Below, piece after piece: positions 29,999 through 38,245 of a stretch of 39,313 nucleotides of DNA. Source of the stretch: Amphritea sp. (GTDB taxonomy: Bacteria > Pseudomonadota > Gammaproteobacteria > Pseudomonadales > Balneatricaceae); the NCBI RefSeq assembly GCF_016744155.1, contig NZ_JADGEW010000032.1:4002-43314 (forward strand). Reading direction: 5' to 3'. The notes beneath the pieces were generated by a model, which was given only the letters and a program-made list of their open reading frames with translations, had not been told where the DNA came from and searched no databases. Position numbers and translations under genes: made by a program. Each line of letters opens with the position of its first letter. Position 1 is the stretch's first letter.

Positions 29999-30391
29999 TC
30001 AGCTTTCGGCTTCGCACAACTCAGCATAGCCATCAGCATCCAACAGGCCTGCCGTTTCAGAGGCCTCTGACAGACGAATCTTAATAAACCAGCCATCACC
30101 ATATGGATCACTGTTTACCAACTCAGGGGAGTCTTCCAGCTCTTCGTTGACTGCAACGATCTGGCCGCTGAGTGGTGCGTATATGTCAGAAGCCGCTTTT
30201 ACAGATTCAACCACACCAATATCATCACCTACAGCGAAGTCGGCACCCACATCTGGAAGCTCAACAAACACTACATCACCCAGAAGATCCTGGGCATGAT
30301 CGGTAACACCAATAGCAACCACGCCATCACCTTCATCACGGATCCATTCATGGCTGGCAACATACTTCAGATCACTTGGGATATCGCTCAT
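29999..30391 (-). CDS. gcvH: Glycine cleavage system H protein
   Basis: This 130-residue lipoyl carrier shuttles the aminomethyl group between the P, T and L proteins. The lipoylated lysine is Lys65 in [18 protein letters not shown]. The conserved [20 protein letters not shown] segment is at the N-terminus. It starts 24 bases after gcvT. The gcvP gene that normally follows is absent here: a terminator and the unrelated rlmI come next. Confidence 0.97.
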   Translation of the reverse strand: MSDIPSDLKYVASHEWIRDEGDGVVAIGVTDHAQDLLGDVVFVELPDVGADFAVGDDIGVVESVKAASDIYAPLSGQIVAVNEELEDSPELVNSDPYGDGWFIKIRLSEASETAGLLDADGYAELCEAES

Positions 30392-30415
30392 TATTCTCTT
30401 TCCTACAGTGAGAGT

Positions 30416-31522
30416 TTATGAAAACACTTTCTCGCCATTACGTACGAATGACGGTTTAACCACTTTTACTTCTACCAGTTTGCCACGCATATCTACATGA
30501 CATGTATCAGCAACATCAGCTGATACACGGGCCATCGCTATGGAACAGCCCAATGTTGGAGAGAAAGTACCACTGGTGATTTCACCCCCTTCCTCGCCAT
30601 TTATAACAACTTTCTGGTGACTGCGCAGTACACCTCGGTTTTCCAGCACAAGACCGACCATCTTCTCTTGCACGCCAGCTGCGCGCTGCTTTTCCAGCGC
30701 GCTACGGCCAATAAAGTCACGCTCTGCTGGTTCCCATGCGACAGTCCATCCCATATTAGCAGCCAGTGGCGAGACTTTCTCGTCCATATCTAAGCCGTAT
30801 AGGTTCATGCCAGCCTCCAGACGCAACGTATCCCGTGCACCCAGACCACATGGAGCTACATCCGCATCAAAAAGTGCCTGCCAGAAGTCGGCAACATACT
30901 CTTCCGGCACCATCACCTCAAGTCCGTCTTCGCCAGTATAGCCTGTTCTGGCAAAAAACCAGCCTTCAGACTCAACCCCCTGAAAGGGTTTCAAACCTTC
31001 AATTAGCTTGACCCGGGATTCACTCAGTATCGACTCGACTTTTACCAGTGCATTCGGCCCTTGAATCGCCACCATAGACAGCTCAGGGCGCTCGGTCAGA
31101 GCAACATCGTCAAACTGTGCCGTATGATCGGCCATCCAGCGAAGATCTTTCTCACGGGTCGCACAGTTAACTACGACGCGAAACCACTCACCCGCCACAT
31201 CGGGATCGGTCATCAGGTATACGATCAGGTCATCAACAACCCCACCGGTCTCATTCAGCATCCCGCTATAGAGCGCTTTGCCCTGCTGCTGCAACTGGAC
31301 AACATCATTCGCCAACAGGTACCGCAGGTACTCTTTACTGTCAGCTCCGGCTACATCGACCACCGTCATATGAGATACATCAAACATACCGGCATCGGTA
31401 CGTACTTTGTGATGCTCTTCGACCTGTGATCCGTAATTAATAGGCATTTCCCAGCCGCCAAAACCAACCAGCTTGGCATTCATCTGCTGGTGCTTTTCGT
31501 ATAGTGCGGTTTTCTGTCCCAT
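30416..31522 (-). CDS. gcvT: Glycine cleavage system T protein (aminomethyltransferase)
   Basis: This 368-residue enzyme releases ammonia and passes the one-carbon unit from the H protein to tetrahydrofolate. Conserved segments include [29 protein letters not shown] and [14 protein letters not shown] chose the ATG at 31522 because [19 protein letters not shown] matches the family. A reading 17 codons longer has no conservation. It is the first gene of a gcvT-gcvH unit, with its own predicted promoter at 31629-31657, and lies downstream of ubiI as in E. coli. Confidence 0.96.
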   Translation of the reverse strand: MGQKTALYEKHQQMNAKLVGFGGWEMPINYGSQVEEHHKVRTDAGMFDVSHMTVVDVAGADSKEYLRYLLANDVVQLQQQGKALYSGMLNETGGVVDDLIVYLMTDPDVAGEWFRVVVNCATREKDLRWMADHTAQFDDVALTERPELSMVAIQGPNALVKVESILSESRVKLIEGLKPFQGVESEGWFFARTGYTGEDGLEVMVPEEYVADFWQALFDADVAPCGLGARDTLRLEAGMNLYGLDMDEKVSPLAANMGWTVAWEPAERDFIGRSALEKQRAAGVQEKMVGLVLENRGVLRSHQKVVINGEEGGEITSGTFSPTLGCSIAMARVSADVADTCHVDMRGKLVEVKVVKPSFVRNGEKVFS

Positions 31523-31735
31523 ACTCTGCAACTCTTTTATCCTGAGCAATCTTCGATCACTCTGTACTGGCACTGTTAATTATTATTCTCAGTACTGTGC
31601 CTTTAGGCTTCAACTGAAAAGGGCAGATAATGTATATAGATTCACCGGTCAGTGCAAATTTTGCCCAGCTTTTCCCCTGCGACATTAGTTCTAGCCCCAT
31701 GAAGCCCCGTCTAAAGGGCTGATCGATGGTTCAGG
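31523..31735 (-). other. ubiI-gcvT spacer and gcvT leader
   Basis: These 213 bases hold a weak hairpin after ubiI (AGCCC/GGGCT arms, 31703-31720, without a good T-run), a predicted promoter at 31629-31657, and a leader of about 100 bases. The last 40 bases before gcvT contain CGAAG, CTCAGGATAAAAG and GCAGAG in an order reminiscent of the 3' half of glycine aptamers. The 5' half is not recognisable. Confidence 0.4.
31629..31657 (-). promoter_or_regulatory. Predicted sigma-70 promoter of gcvTH
   Basis: On the minus strand TTGCAC (31657-31652) and TACATT (31634-31629) have 17-base spacing. The start point would be near 31622, 100 bases before the gcvT ATG. Called from sequence alone. Confidence 0.5.
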
Positions 31736-32995
31736 CTAATCTCTGATCGGTCGACGCGCCAATCGTGGCACATTCCCACTCAACCCCATCGCCTGTTGAA
31801 CCAGATGATTTTTAACCGGCGACAAACTATTCATCAGACTCATACCACTATTACGCAGCAATCTTGCCAATGGTTCTGTGGAATTAAATAACTGTTTAAA
31901 GCCTTCCATGGTCGCTGCCATCTGTAGATTTTCACTCTGGCGCGCCCGCTGAAAACGGCGCAGATGAAACTCGGCGTTCCACTGCACCCCTTTATCAAGA
32001 CCATCCAATAGCACTTCAGCTAAGGCCGCCGCATCCATCAACCCCAGATTAACGCCCTGCCCAGCTAATGGGTGAATGGTATGAGCGGCATCACCAATCG
32101 CGGCAAAACCCGGCTTTACATATTGCCTGGCATGTCGCTGACGCAGTGGAAAGACAAAGCGCTGATCTGTATGCAGCACCTTGCCTAAACGAGACTCAAA
32201 CGCCTGCTCAACGGCCTGACAGAAAGTGGCATCATCCAGACCCATCAACGCCTTAGCGTGATCCGGTGAGGTTGACCAGACAATAGAGCTCAGATTGTCT
32301 TCGGGCAACGGCAGAAACGCCAGCGGCCCATCATCGGTAAAGCGCTGCCAACAGGTGGCTTTATTAGATTGTTCAGTGGTTATTGTTGTCACTATGGCAT
32401 GGTGACCATAATCCCACTCCCACATACCGATACCCGCTAAACGACGGGTATTCGACAGCGCACCATCGGCGGCAACGACACAGCGTACCTGGAGCTGTTC
32501 ACCATTGCTCAGCGTCAGCAGGCGCTGGCTATCAGCATCCGCCTCTGAGAGTTCAGTAATCTCTACGCCCGTACTAAATTCAACATTTTCCTGGCCCGCG
32601 ACCTGTTGAGACAAAGCAGACTGAGTCACCCGATTTTCAACAATATGGCCCAGACAGGGCTCGTGTAGTTCGGTGCAGTCAAAACGAATCTGACCGGTAC
32701 CTTCACCATCCCAAACATCCATCGCCCGATAGGGCATCAGGCGCATCTGTTGGATCTGATCCCAGACACCAGCAACCGTCAGCACCTGTTGCGACGCCAC
32801 CGTTAGGGCACTCACCCGGGAGTCATAACCCGTTGTACGCTGGGAAAGTTCCCAGGCCAAAGCTTGCTGCGGGTCGATATCTCTACTTTCGAGTATTCTG
32901 ATTTTCAGACCACTCTCCGCCAGCAGTGCAGCCAGCGTCAGCCCGACCATACCGGCTCCGACTATTACCAGGTCTGTCTCGATCTGTTGACTCAT
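31736..32995 (-). CDS. ubiI: Ubiquinone biosynthesis hydroxylase, UbiI type
   Basis: This 419-residue FAD-dependent monooxygenase of the UbiH/UbiF/UbiI family hydroxylates an octaprenylphenol intermediate in aerobic ubiquinone synthesis. The N-terminal dinucleotide-binding motif is VIVGAGMVGLTLAALL, the mid-protein motif is VVAADGALSNTRRLAG, and the FAD ribityl motif is GDAAHTIHPLAGQGVNLGL. Family members are hard to separate by eye. I assign UbiI from its position between ubiH and gcvT, as in E. coli (visC). A GAGGAA Shine-Dalgarno precedes the ATG. Confidence 0.85.
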   Translation of the reverse strand: MSQQIETDLVIVGAGMVGLTLAALLAESGLKIRILESRDIDPQQALAWELSQRTTGYDSRVSALTVASQQVLTVAGVWDQIQQMRLMPYRAMDVWDGEGTGQIRFDCTELHEPCLGHIVENRVTQSALSQQVAGQENVEFSTGVEITELSEADADSQRLLTLSNGEQLQVRCVVAADGALSNTRRLAGIGMWEWDYGHHAIVTTITTEQSNKATCWQRFTDDGPLAFLPLPEDNLSSIVWSTSPDHAKALMGLDDATFCQAVEQAFESRLGKVLHTDQRFVFPLRQRHARQYVKPGFAAIGDAAHTIHPLAGQGVNLGLMDAAALAEVLLDGLDKGVQWNAEFHLRRFQRARQSENLQMAATMEGFKQLFNSTEPLARLLRNSGMSLMNSLSPVKNHLVQQAMGLSGNVPRLARRPIRD

Positions 32996-33032
32996 TTGAT
33001 TCCTCTATGCAGACATAAGAGCAGAACGAACA

Positions 33033-34319
33033 TTAGCGCAGATCCGGCGTAGGCTGATCCAGCCCCATCGCGCTGCGGGCAAAAACGGTTTTAGCTAATG
33101 GACAGACATCCAGCAACTGTAATCCGGCACTGCGCCCCAGCGCCAGCAATGGATTGCTATTAGAAAACAGTCTCATGGTTTTATCACTAAAGCCGATCGT
33201 CTTCTGTTGGTCATTACGAACCTGCTCGGCAAACCGCGCAAGGTGATCGATATCACCCAGATTAACACCGGCTTCCCGCGCCTGAATCAATTCGGCAGCC
33301 AGTGCAACTACACCCCGTAGTGCGAGGTTGTAACCTTGTCCGGCAATCGGGTGCAACGCATGGGCAGCATTGCCCAACACCACCAGCCCCCTTCGGACCT
33401 GTTCATCGGCAACACTAAGCTTCAAGGGGTAATTAAACCGCTCTCCGACCTTAACAAACTGACCTGCACGATAACCAAAACGCTCATGTATACGGGCGAT
33501 AAACTGCTCATCCGAGAGCTGCATAATCTCATCAATCTGTTCATCAGGCACCGTCCAGACCAACCCCATACGATGACTAACGCCCGCCTGCCTTTCATCG
33601 TCACCAACAGCCAGCGCTTCTAAGGGCAATAACGCCATCGGACCGGTATCGGTGAAACGTTCATAGGCGACATTGTTGTGGCTGGCTTCAGGACTAATAT
33701 TAGTCACCACCGCGTGCTGTTGATAGTTCTGCTGCTGATAGCCGATACCCAGCTGCTCGCGCAGATCTGATCGACCACCATCGGCCATCACCACCAACTC
33801 AGCCGTCAACTGATGCTCATCACCCTGAGCGGTCAGCGAGACGGCCATCCGTTCCTGCTGATAACACACACCACTGACCTCTGCCGGGCAGATAAAGTCT
33901 ATGAAACTGGCATCATCCTGGGCCAAACGACTCAACAGTACCTGCCCCAGCCAATGATTCTCGACCACATAGCCCAACGCTGCTACCTGCTCATCTGCCG
34001 CATTTAGTCGGGCAGCGCCAAACCGCCCTTTGTCTGACACATGAATATCGGTAATAGGACACAAGTGCTCGCGCAGCTGATCCCAGATCCCTATCTGCTC
34101 GTAGATCAGTCGGCTACCGTAAGCCAGGGCAGTCGCCCGGGCATCGTAACTGGGCTGGTATTCCAGACTACCCTTGTCGGGCATAGGAAAAGCTTCAATC
34201 ACAGCGATGGATAAGCCCAACCGTTTGCCGGCAGGAATCAGCGCAGCCGCCAGACTGGCACCTACCATACCGCCACCAATGATCAGGATGTCGTAATGGG
34301 GTTTTATAGTAGCTTTCAT
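33033..34319 (-). CDS. ubiH: 2-octaprenyl-6-methoxyphenol hydroxylase, UbiH type
   Basis: This 428-residue flavoprotein belongs to the same family as its neighbour, indicating an old tandem duplication. It has ILIIGGGMVGASLAAALI at the N-terminus, VVMADGGRSDLREQLG in the middle and GNAAHALHPIAGQGYNLAL for FAD binding. It adds a ring hydroxyl in ubiquinone synthesis. The gene lies between pepP and ubiI, as in E. coli, with gaps of about 29 and 37 bases that suggest one operon. Confidence 0.88.
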   Translation of the reverse strand: MKATIKPHYDILIIGGGMVGASLAAALIPAGKRLGLSIAVIEAFPMPDKGSLEYQPSYDARATALAYGSRLIYEQIGIWDQLREHLCPITDIHVSDKGRFGAARLNAADEQVAALGYVVENHWLGQVLLSRLAQDDASFIDFICPAEVSGVCYQQERMAVSLTAQGDEHQLTAELVVMADGGRSDLREQLGIGYQQQNYQQHAVVTNISPEASHNNVAYERFTDTGPMALLPLEALAVGDDERQAGVSHRMGLVWTVPDEQIDEIMQLSDEQFIARIHERFGYRAGQFVKVGERFNYPLKLSVADEQVRRGLVVLGNAAHALHPIAGQGYNLALRGVVALAAELIQAREAGVNLGDIDHLARFAEQVRNDQQKTIGFSDKTMRLFSNSNPLLALGRSAGLQLLDVCPLAKTVFARSAMGLDQPTPDLR

Positions 34320-34348
34320 AGAATCAGCGATTTCATATTTATAACAGC

Positions 34349-35662
34349 TCAGCGCGCCATCAGGGCTTCAATCTCAGCCACAGTTTTCGGAACACCTGCG
34401 CTGAAGTTTTCACAACCCTCTTCTGTGACCAGCATATCATCCTCAATACGAACACCTATGCCACGCCACTTCTCTTCAACCAGTTCATTCTGCGGCGAGA
34501 TATAGATCCCCGGTTCCACGGTCATGACCATCCCCGCTTGCAGAGGTCGCCAGTCACCATCGACCTTATAATCACCCACATCATGCACATCCATACCTAG
34601 CCAGTGACCGATACGATGCATATAGAATGCTTTGTAAGCGCCGGTGTCGATCAGCCCTTCAATGTCACCTTTCAGCAGTCCCAGATCCACCAGCCCCTGG
34701 GTTAAGACCTGGACCGATATGTTATGAATTCTTATCCAGGGAACACCTGGACGAATGGCATCGATACAGGCCTGCTGAACCTGTAACACTAGCTCATAAA
34801 TCGCCTTCTGTTCCGTACTGAATTTTCCTGATACCGGAAAAGTCCGGGTAATATCACCGGCATAATACTCAAGCTCACAACCCGCATCGATCAGCACCAG
34901 GTCGCCATCTTTCAGCACATCCCAGTTCTCGGTGTAGTGCAAAACGCAAGCGTTATCACCGCCACCCACAATGGAAGAATAGGCCGGCTGACGACAACCA
35001 TTCACAGCAAAATGATGGGTGATTTCCGCTTCTAACTGGTACTCAGTCAAGCCTGGTTTACACTGCTGCATCGCCCGAACGTGGGCCTCTGCGGAGATTC
35101 GACCCGCTTCGCGCATCATCTCGACTTCATCATCCGCCTTAAATAAACGCATCTCGTGCAGCAGATGGTCGAGCATCACAATCTCGCCTGGTGCGACGGC
35201 CCCCATACGGGCTTGCTTACGGATGCTGTTAAGCCAGTCACGTACCTGACCGTCCAGGGTTTCATCTGTACCAATCGAATAATAGAGACGCTCAGAGCCC
35301 TGCAATAGCTGGGGCACTCGCTCATCAATTTCAGCGCAGCCGTAAGCCTGATCCACGCCGTACTGATTACAGACACCTTCAGGCCCGGCACGATAGCCGT
35401 TCCAGATTTCCATCTCCGGGTCACGAGCCCGGCAAAACATCACCACTTGCCCTTCATTACGGCCAGGAATCAGTATTAACAGTGCATCCGGCTCATTAAA
35501 ACCGGTGAGATAATAGAAATCGCTATCCTGACGAAACGGATATTCCACATCCCGGTTTCGGGCCACCTCTTTCGCAGAAGGAATAACGGCCACACTTCCG
35601 GGGCTCATCTGGTCCATCAGCTGCTGGCGACGGGCGGCAAAACTAGACTGACTGATTCGCAT
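34349..35662 (-). CDS. pepP: Xaa-Pro aminopeptidase (aminopeptidase P)
   Basis: This 437-residue metallopeptidase removes the N-terminal residue from peptides with proline at position 2. The C-terminal pita-bread domain has the two-metal site: Asp residues in LVLIDAGCEL and YAGDITRTF, His in MHRIGHWLGMDVHD, Glu in MTVEPGIYI and Glu in GVRIEDDMLV. I chose the ATG at 35662, matching the family start MRISQSSFAARRQQLM and 19 bases after the ygfB stop. A reading 16 codons longer would overlap ygfB. Its Shine-Dalgarno (GGGAG) is somewhat distant at 11 bases. Confidence 0.94.
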   Translation of the reverse strand: MRISQSSFAARRQQLMDQMSPGSVAVIPSAKEVARNRDVEYPFRQDSDFYYLTGFNEPDALLILIPGRNEGQVVMFCRARDPEMEIWNGYRAGPEGVCNQYGVDQAYGCAEIDERVPQLLQGSERLYYSIGTDETLDGQVRDWLNSIRKQARMGAVAPGEIVMLDHLLHEMRLFKADDEVEMMREAGRISAEAHVRAMQQCKPGLTEYQLEAEITHHFAVNGCRQPAYSSIVGGGDNACVLHYTENWDVLKDGDLVLIDAGCELEYYAGDITRTFPVSGKFSTEQKAIYELVLQVQQACIDAIRPGVPWIRIHNISVQVLTQGLVDLGLLKGDIEGLIDTGAYKAFYMHRIGHWLGMDVHDVGDYKVDGDWRPLQAGMVMTVEPGIYISPQNELVEEKWRGIGVRIEDDMLVTEEGCENFSAGVPKTVAEIEALMAR

Positions 35663-35681
35663 ATCCGCAGTTACTCCCTGC

Positions 35682-36275
35682 TCAGTGTAAAGTCTCATCC
35701 GGCGCAGCATCTTGCTGCGGCTGTGGATTAAACTCAGTGAAAATCATCATCGAAGACACCCGAATATACTCCTGAAGCTCCATCAAATCAGACTCACTAT
35801 CCTCGCCAGCCTCAGGCGCCAGCTCAATTTGAGCGATCTGTTCCATATCACCCAACGCTTCTTTCAAGTCATCGGTCAAGGATTCATTGGTATGTCCGCC
35901 TTGTAAACCAAATCCGGTCAGGAAACCCTGACACCAACTACCCATCGCTTCGGCACGCTCTGAAAGGGCCAGGTCATCATCGGGTAACATCAGCTGAAAA
36001 CCAAAATCTACCTGTTCTAGCTGAGCCAGAGCCCCATCGTAAAGATCGGTCAGTGCAAGCTTTGAAGACTCATGGCGATAATCAGTGATATCGGTTAGTT
36101 CGGCTGCCAGTTTCAACCAGGCTTCATGACCGAACCGGGCGCCTGCAGACAGATAACCGCACAGCAAGCCATGTAACTCTGCAGCACTGCTGGTCATACT
36201 ATCTTCTGCAATCAACATATCGCAGATCTCATAATACTCAGGAATAAAGTCTTCTGGAGACTGGGTTTCAGACAT
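35682..36275 (-). CDS. ygfB: UPF0149 family protein YgfB
   Basis: This acidic 197-residue protein matches the YgfB/UPF0149 family: MLIAEDSMTSSAAELHGLLCGYLSAGARF near the N-terminus and WCQGFLTGFG in the middle. The family is cytosolic with no known catalytic residues; the Pseudomonas homologue has been tied to antibiotic-tolerance regulation. It is the first gene of the ygfB-pepP-ubiH-ubiI unit and is divergent from the small coiled-coil gene and zapA across 139 bases. Confidence 0.9.
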   Translation of the reverse strand: MSETQSPEDFIPEYYEICDMLIAEDSMTSSAAELHGLLCGYLSAGARFGHEAWLKLAAELTDITDYRHESSKLALTDLYDGALAQLEQVDFGFQLMLPDDDLALSERAEAMGSWCQGFLTGFGLQGGHTNESLTDDLKEALGDMEQIAQIELAPEAGEDSESDLMELQEYIRVSSMMIFTEFNPQPQQDAAPDETLH

Positions 36276-36360
36276 GACGGAGCTACTCTATATAGGCTTA
36301 ACTTTTATGGATTCATATCCTAGCACTTCAACCAGAGCGGCACCACGAAACAGCGCTCGA

Positions 36361-36388
36361 TTACCAGCCATTTTCCGCTTATTATACT
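36361..36388 (+). promoter_or_regulatory. Predicted promoter of the coiled-coil gene and zapA
   Basis: TTACCA (36361-36366) and TATACT (36383-36388) are separated by 16 bases. The predicted start is near 36395, leaving a 20-base leader. A moderate match only. Confidence 0.4.
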
Positions 36389-36414
36389 GACTCTGATAAC
36401 TAGGCCTGAATGCT

Positions 36415-36624
36415 ATGTCTGAGCACGCTTTAGAAACACTGGAACAACAGATCAATGAGCTAATCCTGCACTGCCAGCAACTTGAGCAGTCAAATCAGGA
36501 TCTGCATCAGCAAATTGCCGAGCTACGTGAAGAACGTAACCATCGCCTGCAGGTTACGGGTAAAACAGATCAGAAAATTGAAGCGATGATCAGCCGCCTT
36601 AAAACACTGGAGCAACAGGCATGA
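36415..36624 (+). CDS. Small coiled-coil protein (TIGR02449-like), zapA partner gene
   Basis: This 69-residue protein is almost wholly heptad-repeat coiled coil, rich in Leu, Glu and Gln (for example LEQQINELILHCQQLEQSN). It resembles the small TIGR02449-type proteins found directly before zapA in Pseudomonas and relatives. The stop overlaps the zapA ATG by four bases (ATGA), so the two are translationally coupled. The size and coiled coil are reminiscent of ZapB, but homology is not shown. A role in cell division is inferred only from the coupling. Confidence 0.8.
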   Translation: MSEHALETLEQQINELILHCQQLEQSNQDLHQQIAELREERNHRLQVTGKTDQKIEAMISRLKTLEQQA

Positions 36625-36926
36625 GCAACTCCCCCCGCAATATCTCAGTGTCTCTGATGGGTAAAGAGTATATGGTCGCCTGCCCCGCTGAAGCAGAACC
36701 CGAATTACTCAAAGCAGCCGCTTATCTCGACAAGAAAATGCAAGAGATCAAAGCCAGCGGTCGGATAATAGGCACAGAAAAAGTTGCCGTGATGGCCGCG
36801 CTGAATATCGCTTATGAGCTGCATAACAATCAGACATCGGAACAACAGGCTATCAGCAATCGTCTGGGCCAACTGAGCCAACTGATCGAAGCAGCTCTAC
36901 CCAACTCAAAAACAGTCACCAGCTAA
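36621..36926 (+). CDS. zapA: Cell division protein ZapA
   Basis: This 101-residue protein binds and bundles FtsZ filaments at the division ring. The N-terminal domain carries ISVSLMGKEYMVACPAEAE, followed by helices AAAYLDKKMQEIK and TEKVAVMAALNIAYEL and a C-terminal coiled coil. The length is typical. It overlaps the upstream coiled-coil gene by four bases and is followed by the 6S RNA gene, as in E. coli. Confidence 0.94.
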   Translation: MSNSPRNISVSLMGKEYMVACPAEAEPELLKAAAYLDKKMQEIKASGRIIGTEKVAVMAALNIAYELHNNQTSEQQAISNRLGQLSQLIEAALPNSKTVTS

Positions 36927-37076
36927 CAGGGTTTGTTCGCCCCGTCACTCCAAATAAATGCGGACAACTTCGTCCCGGTGTGAAAATTTTTCATCAAAAA
37001 TAATAACCATTTATTTTCAATGGTTTAATTAAAACGCCCTATTTCTCAATTAGCACAGTTAAGTTTAAATTCAAGG
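36927..37076 (+). other. AT-rich spacer between zapA and the 6S RNA promoter
   Basis: No ORF is credible here. A 7-bp inverted repeat AACCATT/AATGGTT (37005-37011, 37019-37025) is followed by TAATTAAAA, a poor terminator. A TGAAAA/TTTTCA palindrome lies near 36981-36993. The region probably ends the zapA transcript and carries upstream promoter sequence for ssrS. Confidence 0.4.
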
Positions 37077-37104
37077 CTGACTTTCGATTTTTGACCAGTA
37101 TAAT
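37077..37104 (+). promoter_or_regulatory. 6S RNA promoter
   Basis: CTGACT (37077-37082) and the consensus TATAAT (37099-37104) are 16 bases apart and place the start at about 37111, the first base of the 6S RNA structure. Confidence 0.7.
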
Positions 37105-37110
37105 GGCAAC

Positions 37111-37288
37111 AGCTCCCTGAGGTTATTGGTAGTCTGGTTAGTCCCTTGAGCCGATAATCACACTTTTGGAAGTTTCCAGGTTAAATGATGTGCATGTCCG
37201 CCAGACGGAAAGCCTAATTTTTTCCGGAGGCTACCACCTTGAACCTTCGGGTTCAGGGCCGATACCAGCGCCGTAACTTTGGGGAGTC
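37111..37288 (+). ncRNA. ssrS: 6S RNA
   Basis: This RNA of about 178 bases has the hallmark 6S stretches AGTCCCTTGAGCCGATAAT and ACCTTGAACC followed by GGGTTCAGGG. The ends pair (CTCCC at 37113-37117 with GGGAG at 37282-37286), enclosing a long, bulged hairpin. 6S RNA mimics an open promoter and sequesters sigma-70 polymerase in stationary phase. It lies between zapA and ygfA, the conserved gammaproteobacterial position. The exact 3' end is approximate. Confidence 0.93.
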
Positions 37289-37315
37289 TTTTATCTTTTC
37301 TTATATATCCCTCCT

Positions 37316-37921
37316 ATGACCCAAGCCATTGATTTTAAAAAAAGTCTTCGCCGACAGATGCGTAAAGCCCGCCGATCAATTAAACCGGCGCAGCAGCGAC
37401 AGCACGCAAAAGGCTTACTCTCGACCCTAAGGCGGCTCACTCAGTTCCGACGCAGCCAGAATATTGCTCTGTACCTACCCAGTGACGGCGAAATCAGTCC
37501 TGAAGAGGTCATCGATTACTGTCGAAAATTGGGCAAACAGTGTTATCTCCCGGTGCTTCACCCTGTCCGTCATAACCGTCTCTGGTTTATTCCGTACAAC
37601 AAAGATACCGTTCTGATTAACAATATTTATGGTATTAAAGAGCCCTCATTAATCAAAGCTCCTCGTCGTCCGGCCTGGGCTCTTGACCTGGTTCTGCTAC
37701 CGTTGGTTGCTTTTGATGAAGAAGGTGGACGACTAGGAATGGGGGGAGGCTACTATGACCGGACTTTTGCATTTAAGCAGGGGTGGCGCAAGAGTGGTGG
37801 AACCAGCCTGATTGGATTGGCACATGACCTACAGAAAGTAGACCGGTTAAAAACAGAGAGTTGGGATATTCCACTCGAAGGTATTGCAACCGAAACGCGT
37901 TTCTACCGCGCTATTCGGTAA
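37316..37921 (+). CDS. ygfA: 5-formyltetrahydrofolate cyclo-ligase
   Basis: This 201-residue enzyme converts 5-formyl-THF to 5,10-methenyl-THF with ATP. The family signature is LVAFDEEGGRLGMGGGYYDR near the C-terminus, and the N-terminal helix (LRRQMRKARRSIKPAQQRQ) is basic as usual. It lies about 28 bases after the 6S RNA and is probably cotranscribed with it, as in E. coli. The ATG at 37316 has no Shine-Dalgarno; the bases before it are CCCTCCT, the complement of one. A second ATG at codon 15 also lacks a Shine-Dalgarno. Confidence 0.93.
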   Translation: MTQAIDFKKSLRRQMRKARRSIKPAQQRQHAKGLLSTLRRLTQFRRSQNIALYLPSDGEISPEEVIDYCRKLGKQCYLPVLHPVRHNRLWFIPYNKDTVLINNIYGIKEPSLIKAPRRPAWALDLVLLPLVAFDEEGGRLGMGGGYYDRTFAFKQGWRKSGGTSLIGLAHDLQKVDRLKTESWDIPLEGIATETRFYRAIR

Positions 37922-37943
37922 CTAAACCCTATCGATTAGAGAT

Positions 37944-38069
37944 CTATCCCTTAAAAACCTGTCCAACGAGGGATACAAACTCGATATCTGCATTACTTAC
38001 ACCGGTAAATACAGTGCCCAGTACAAACACGGCGATCAGAACAACAACAAGATCCGGCCCTTTTTTCAT
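37944..38069 (-). CDS. Unrecognised 41-residue single-span membrane protein
   Basis: This minus-strand ORF encodes MKKGPDLVVVLIAVFVLG and 23 further residues. It has a short basic N-terminus, a hydrophobic segment of about 17 residues (LVVVLIAVFVLGTVFTG) and an amphipathic tail ending VGQVFKG. A GAG lies about 8 bases and an AGAG 3 bases before the ATG. It is the only credible gene in the 324-base gap between ygfA and the permease gene, with its own upstream AT-rich region. I do not recognise the family. It could instead be a signal peptide with a short mature part. Confidence 0.55.
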   Translation of the reverse strand: MKKGPDLVVVLIAVFVLGTVFTGVSNADIEFVSLVGQVFKG

Positions 38070-38245
38070 TTTCTCTGCTCAAATACTACGGTTAGTTAGG
38101 TTGACAAAAACGGCGCCCAGTTTTCCATAACGCAAAAAATTTGCAAGTACTTTCCACTACTTATAAGCACTTTATCGACAAATACGTTAAAACCTTAACA
38201 AAAGACCCTGTTTTTCGGTTAAAAGTTCCATAAACTGTAAAATAA
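38070..38245 (-). other. AT-rich spacer upstream of the 41-residue ORF
   Basis: No ORF or clear terminator is seen. On the minus strand TTAACG and TTATAA are separated by 18 bases in the middle of the region (about 38161-38190), a possible weak promoter for the small ORF. Confidence 0.25.

Noticed and set aside
31523..31735. Full glycine riboswitch before gcvT
   Set aside because: Only short motifs of the 3' half can be matched by eye, and no tandem aptamer or 5' core is visible. Kept only as a low-interest observation.
34349..35710. Longer start for PepP at 35710
   Set aside because: It would overlap ygfB by 29 bases and adds residues without family similarity. The ATG at 35662 matches the known N-terminus.
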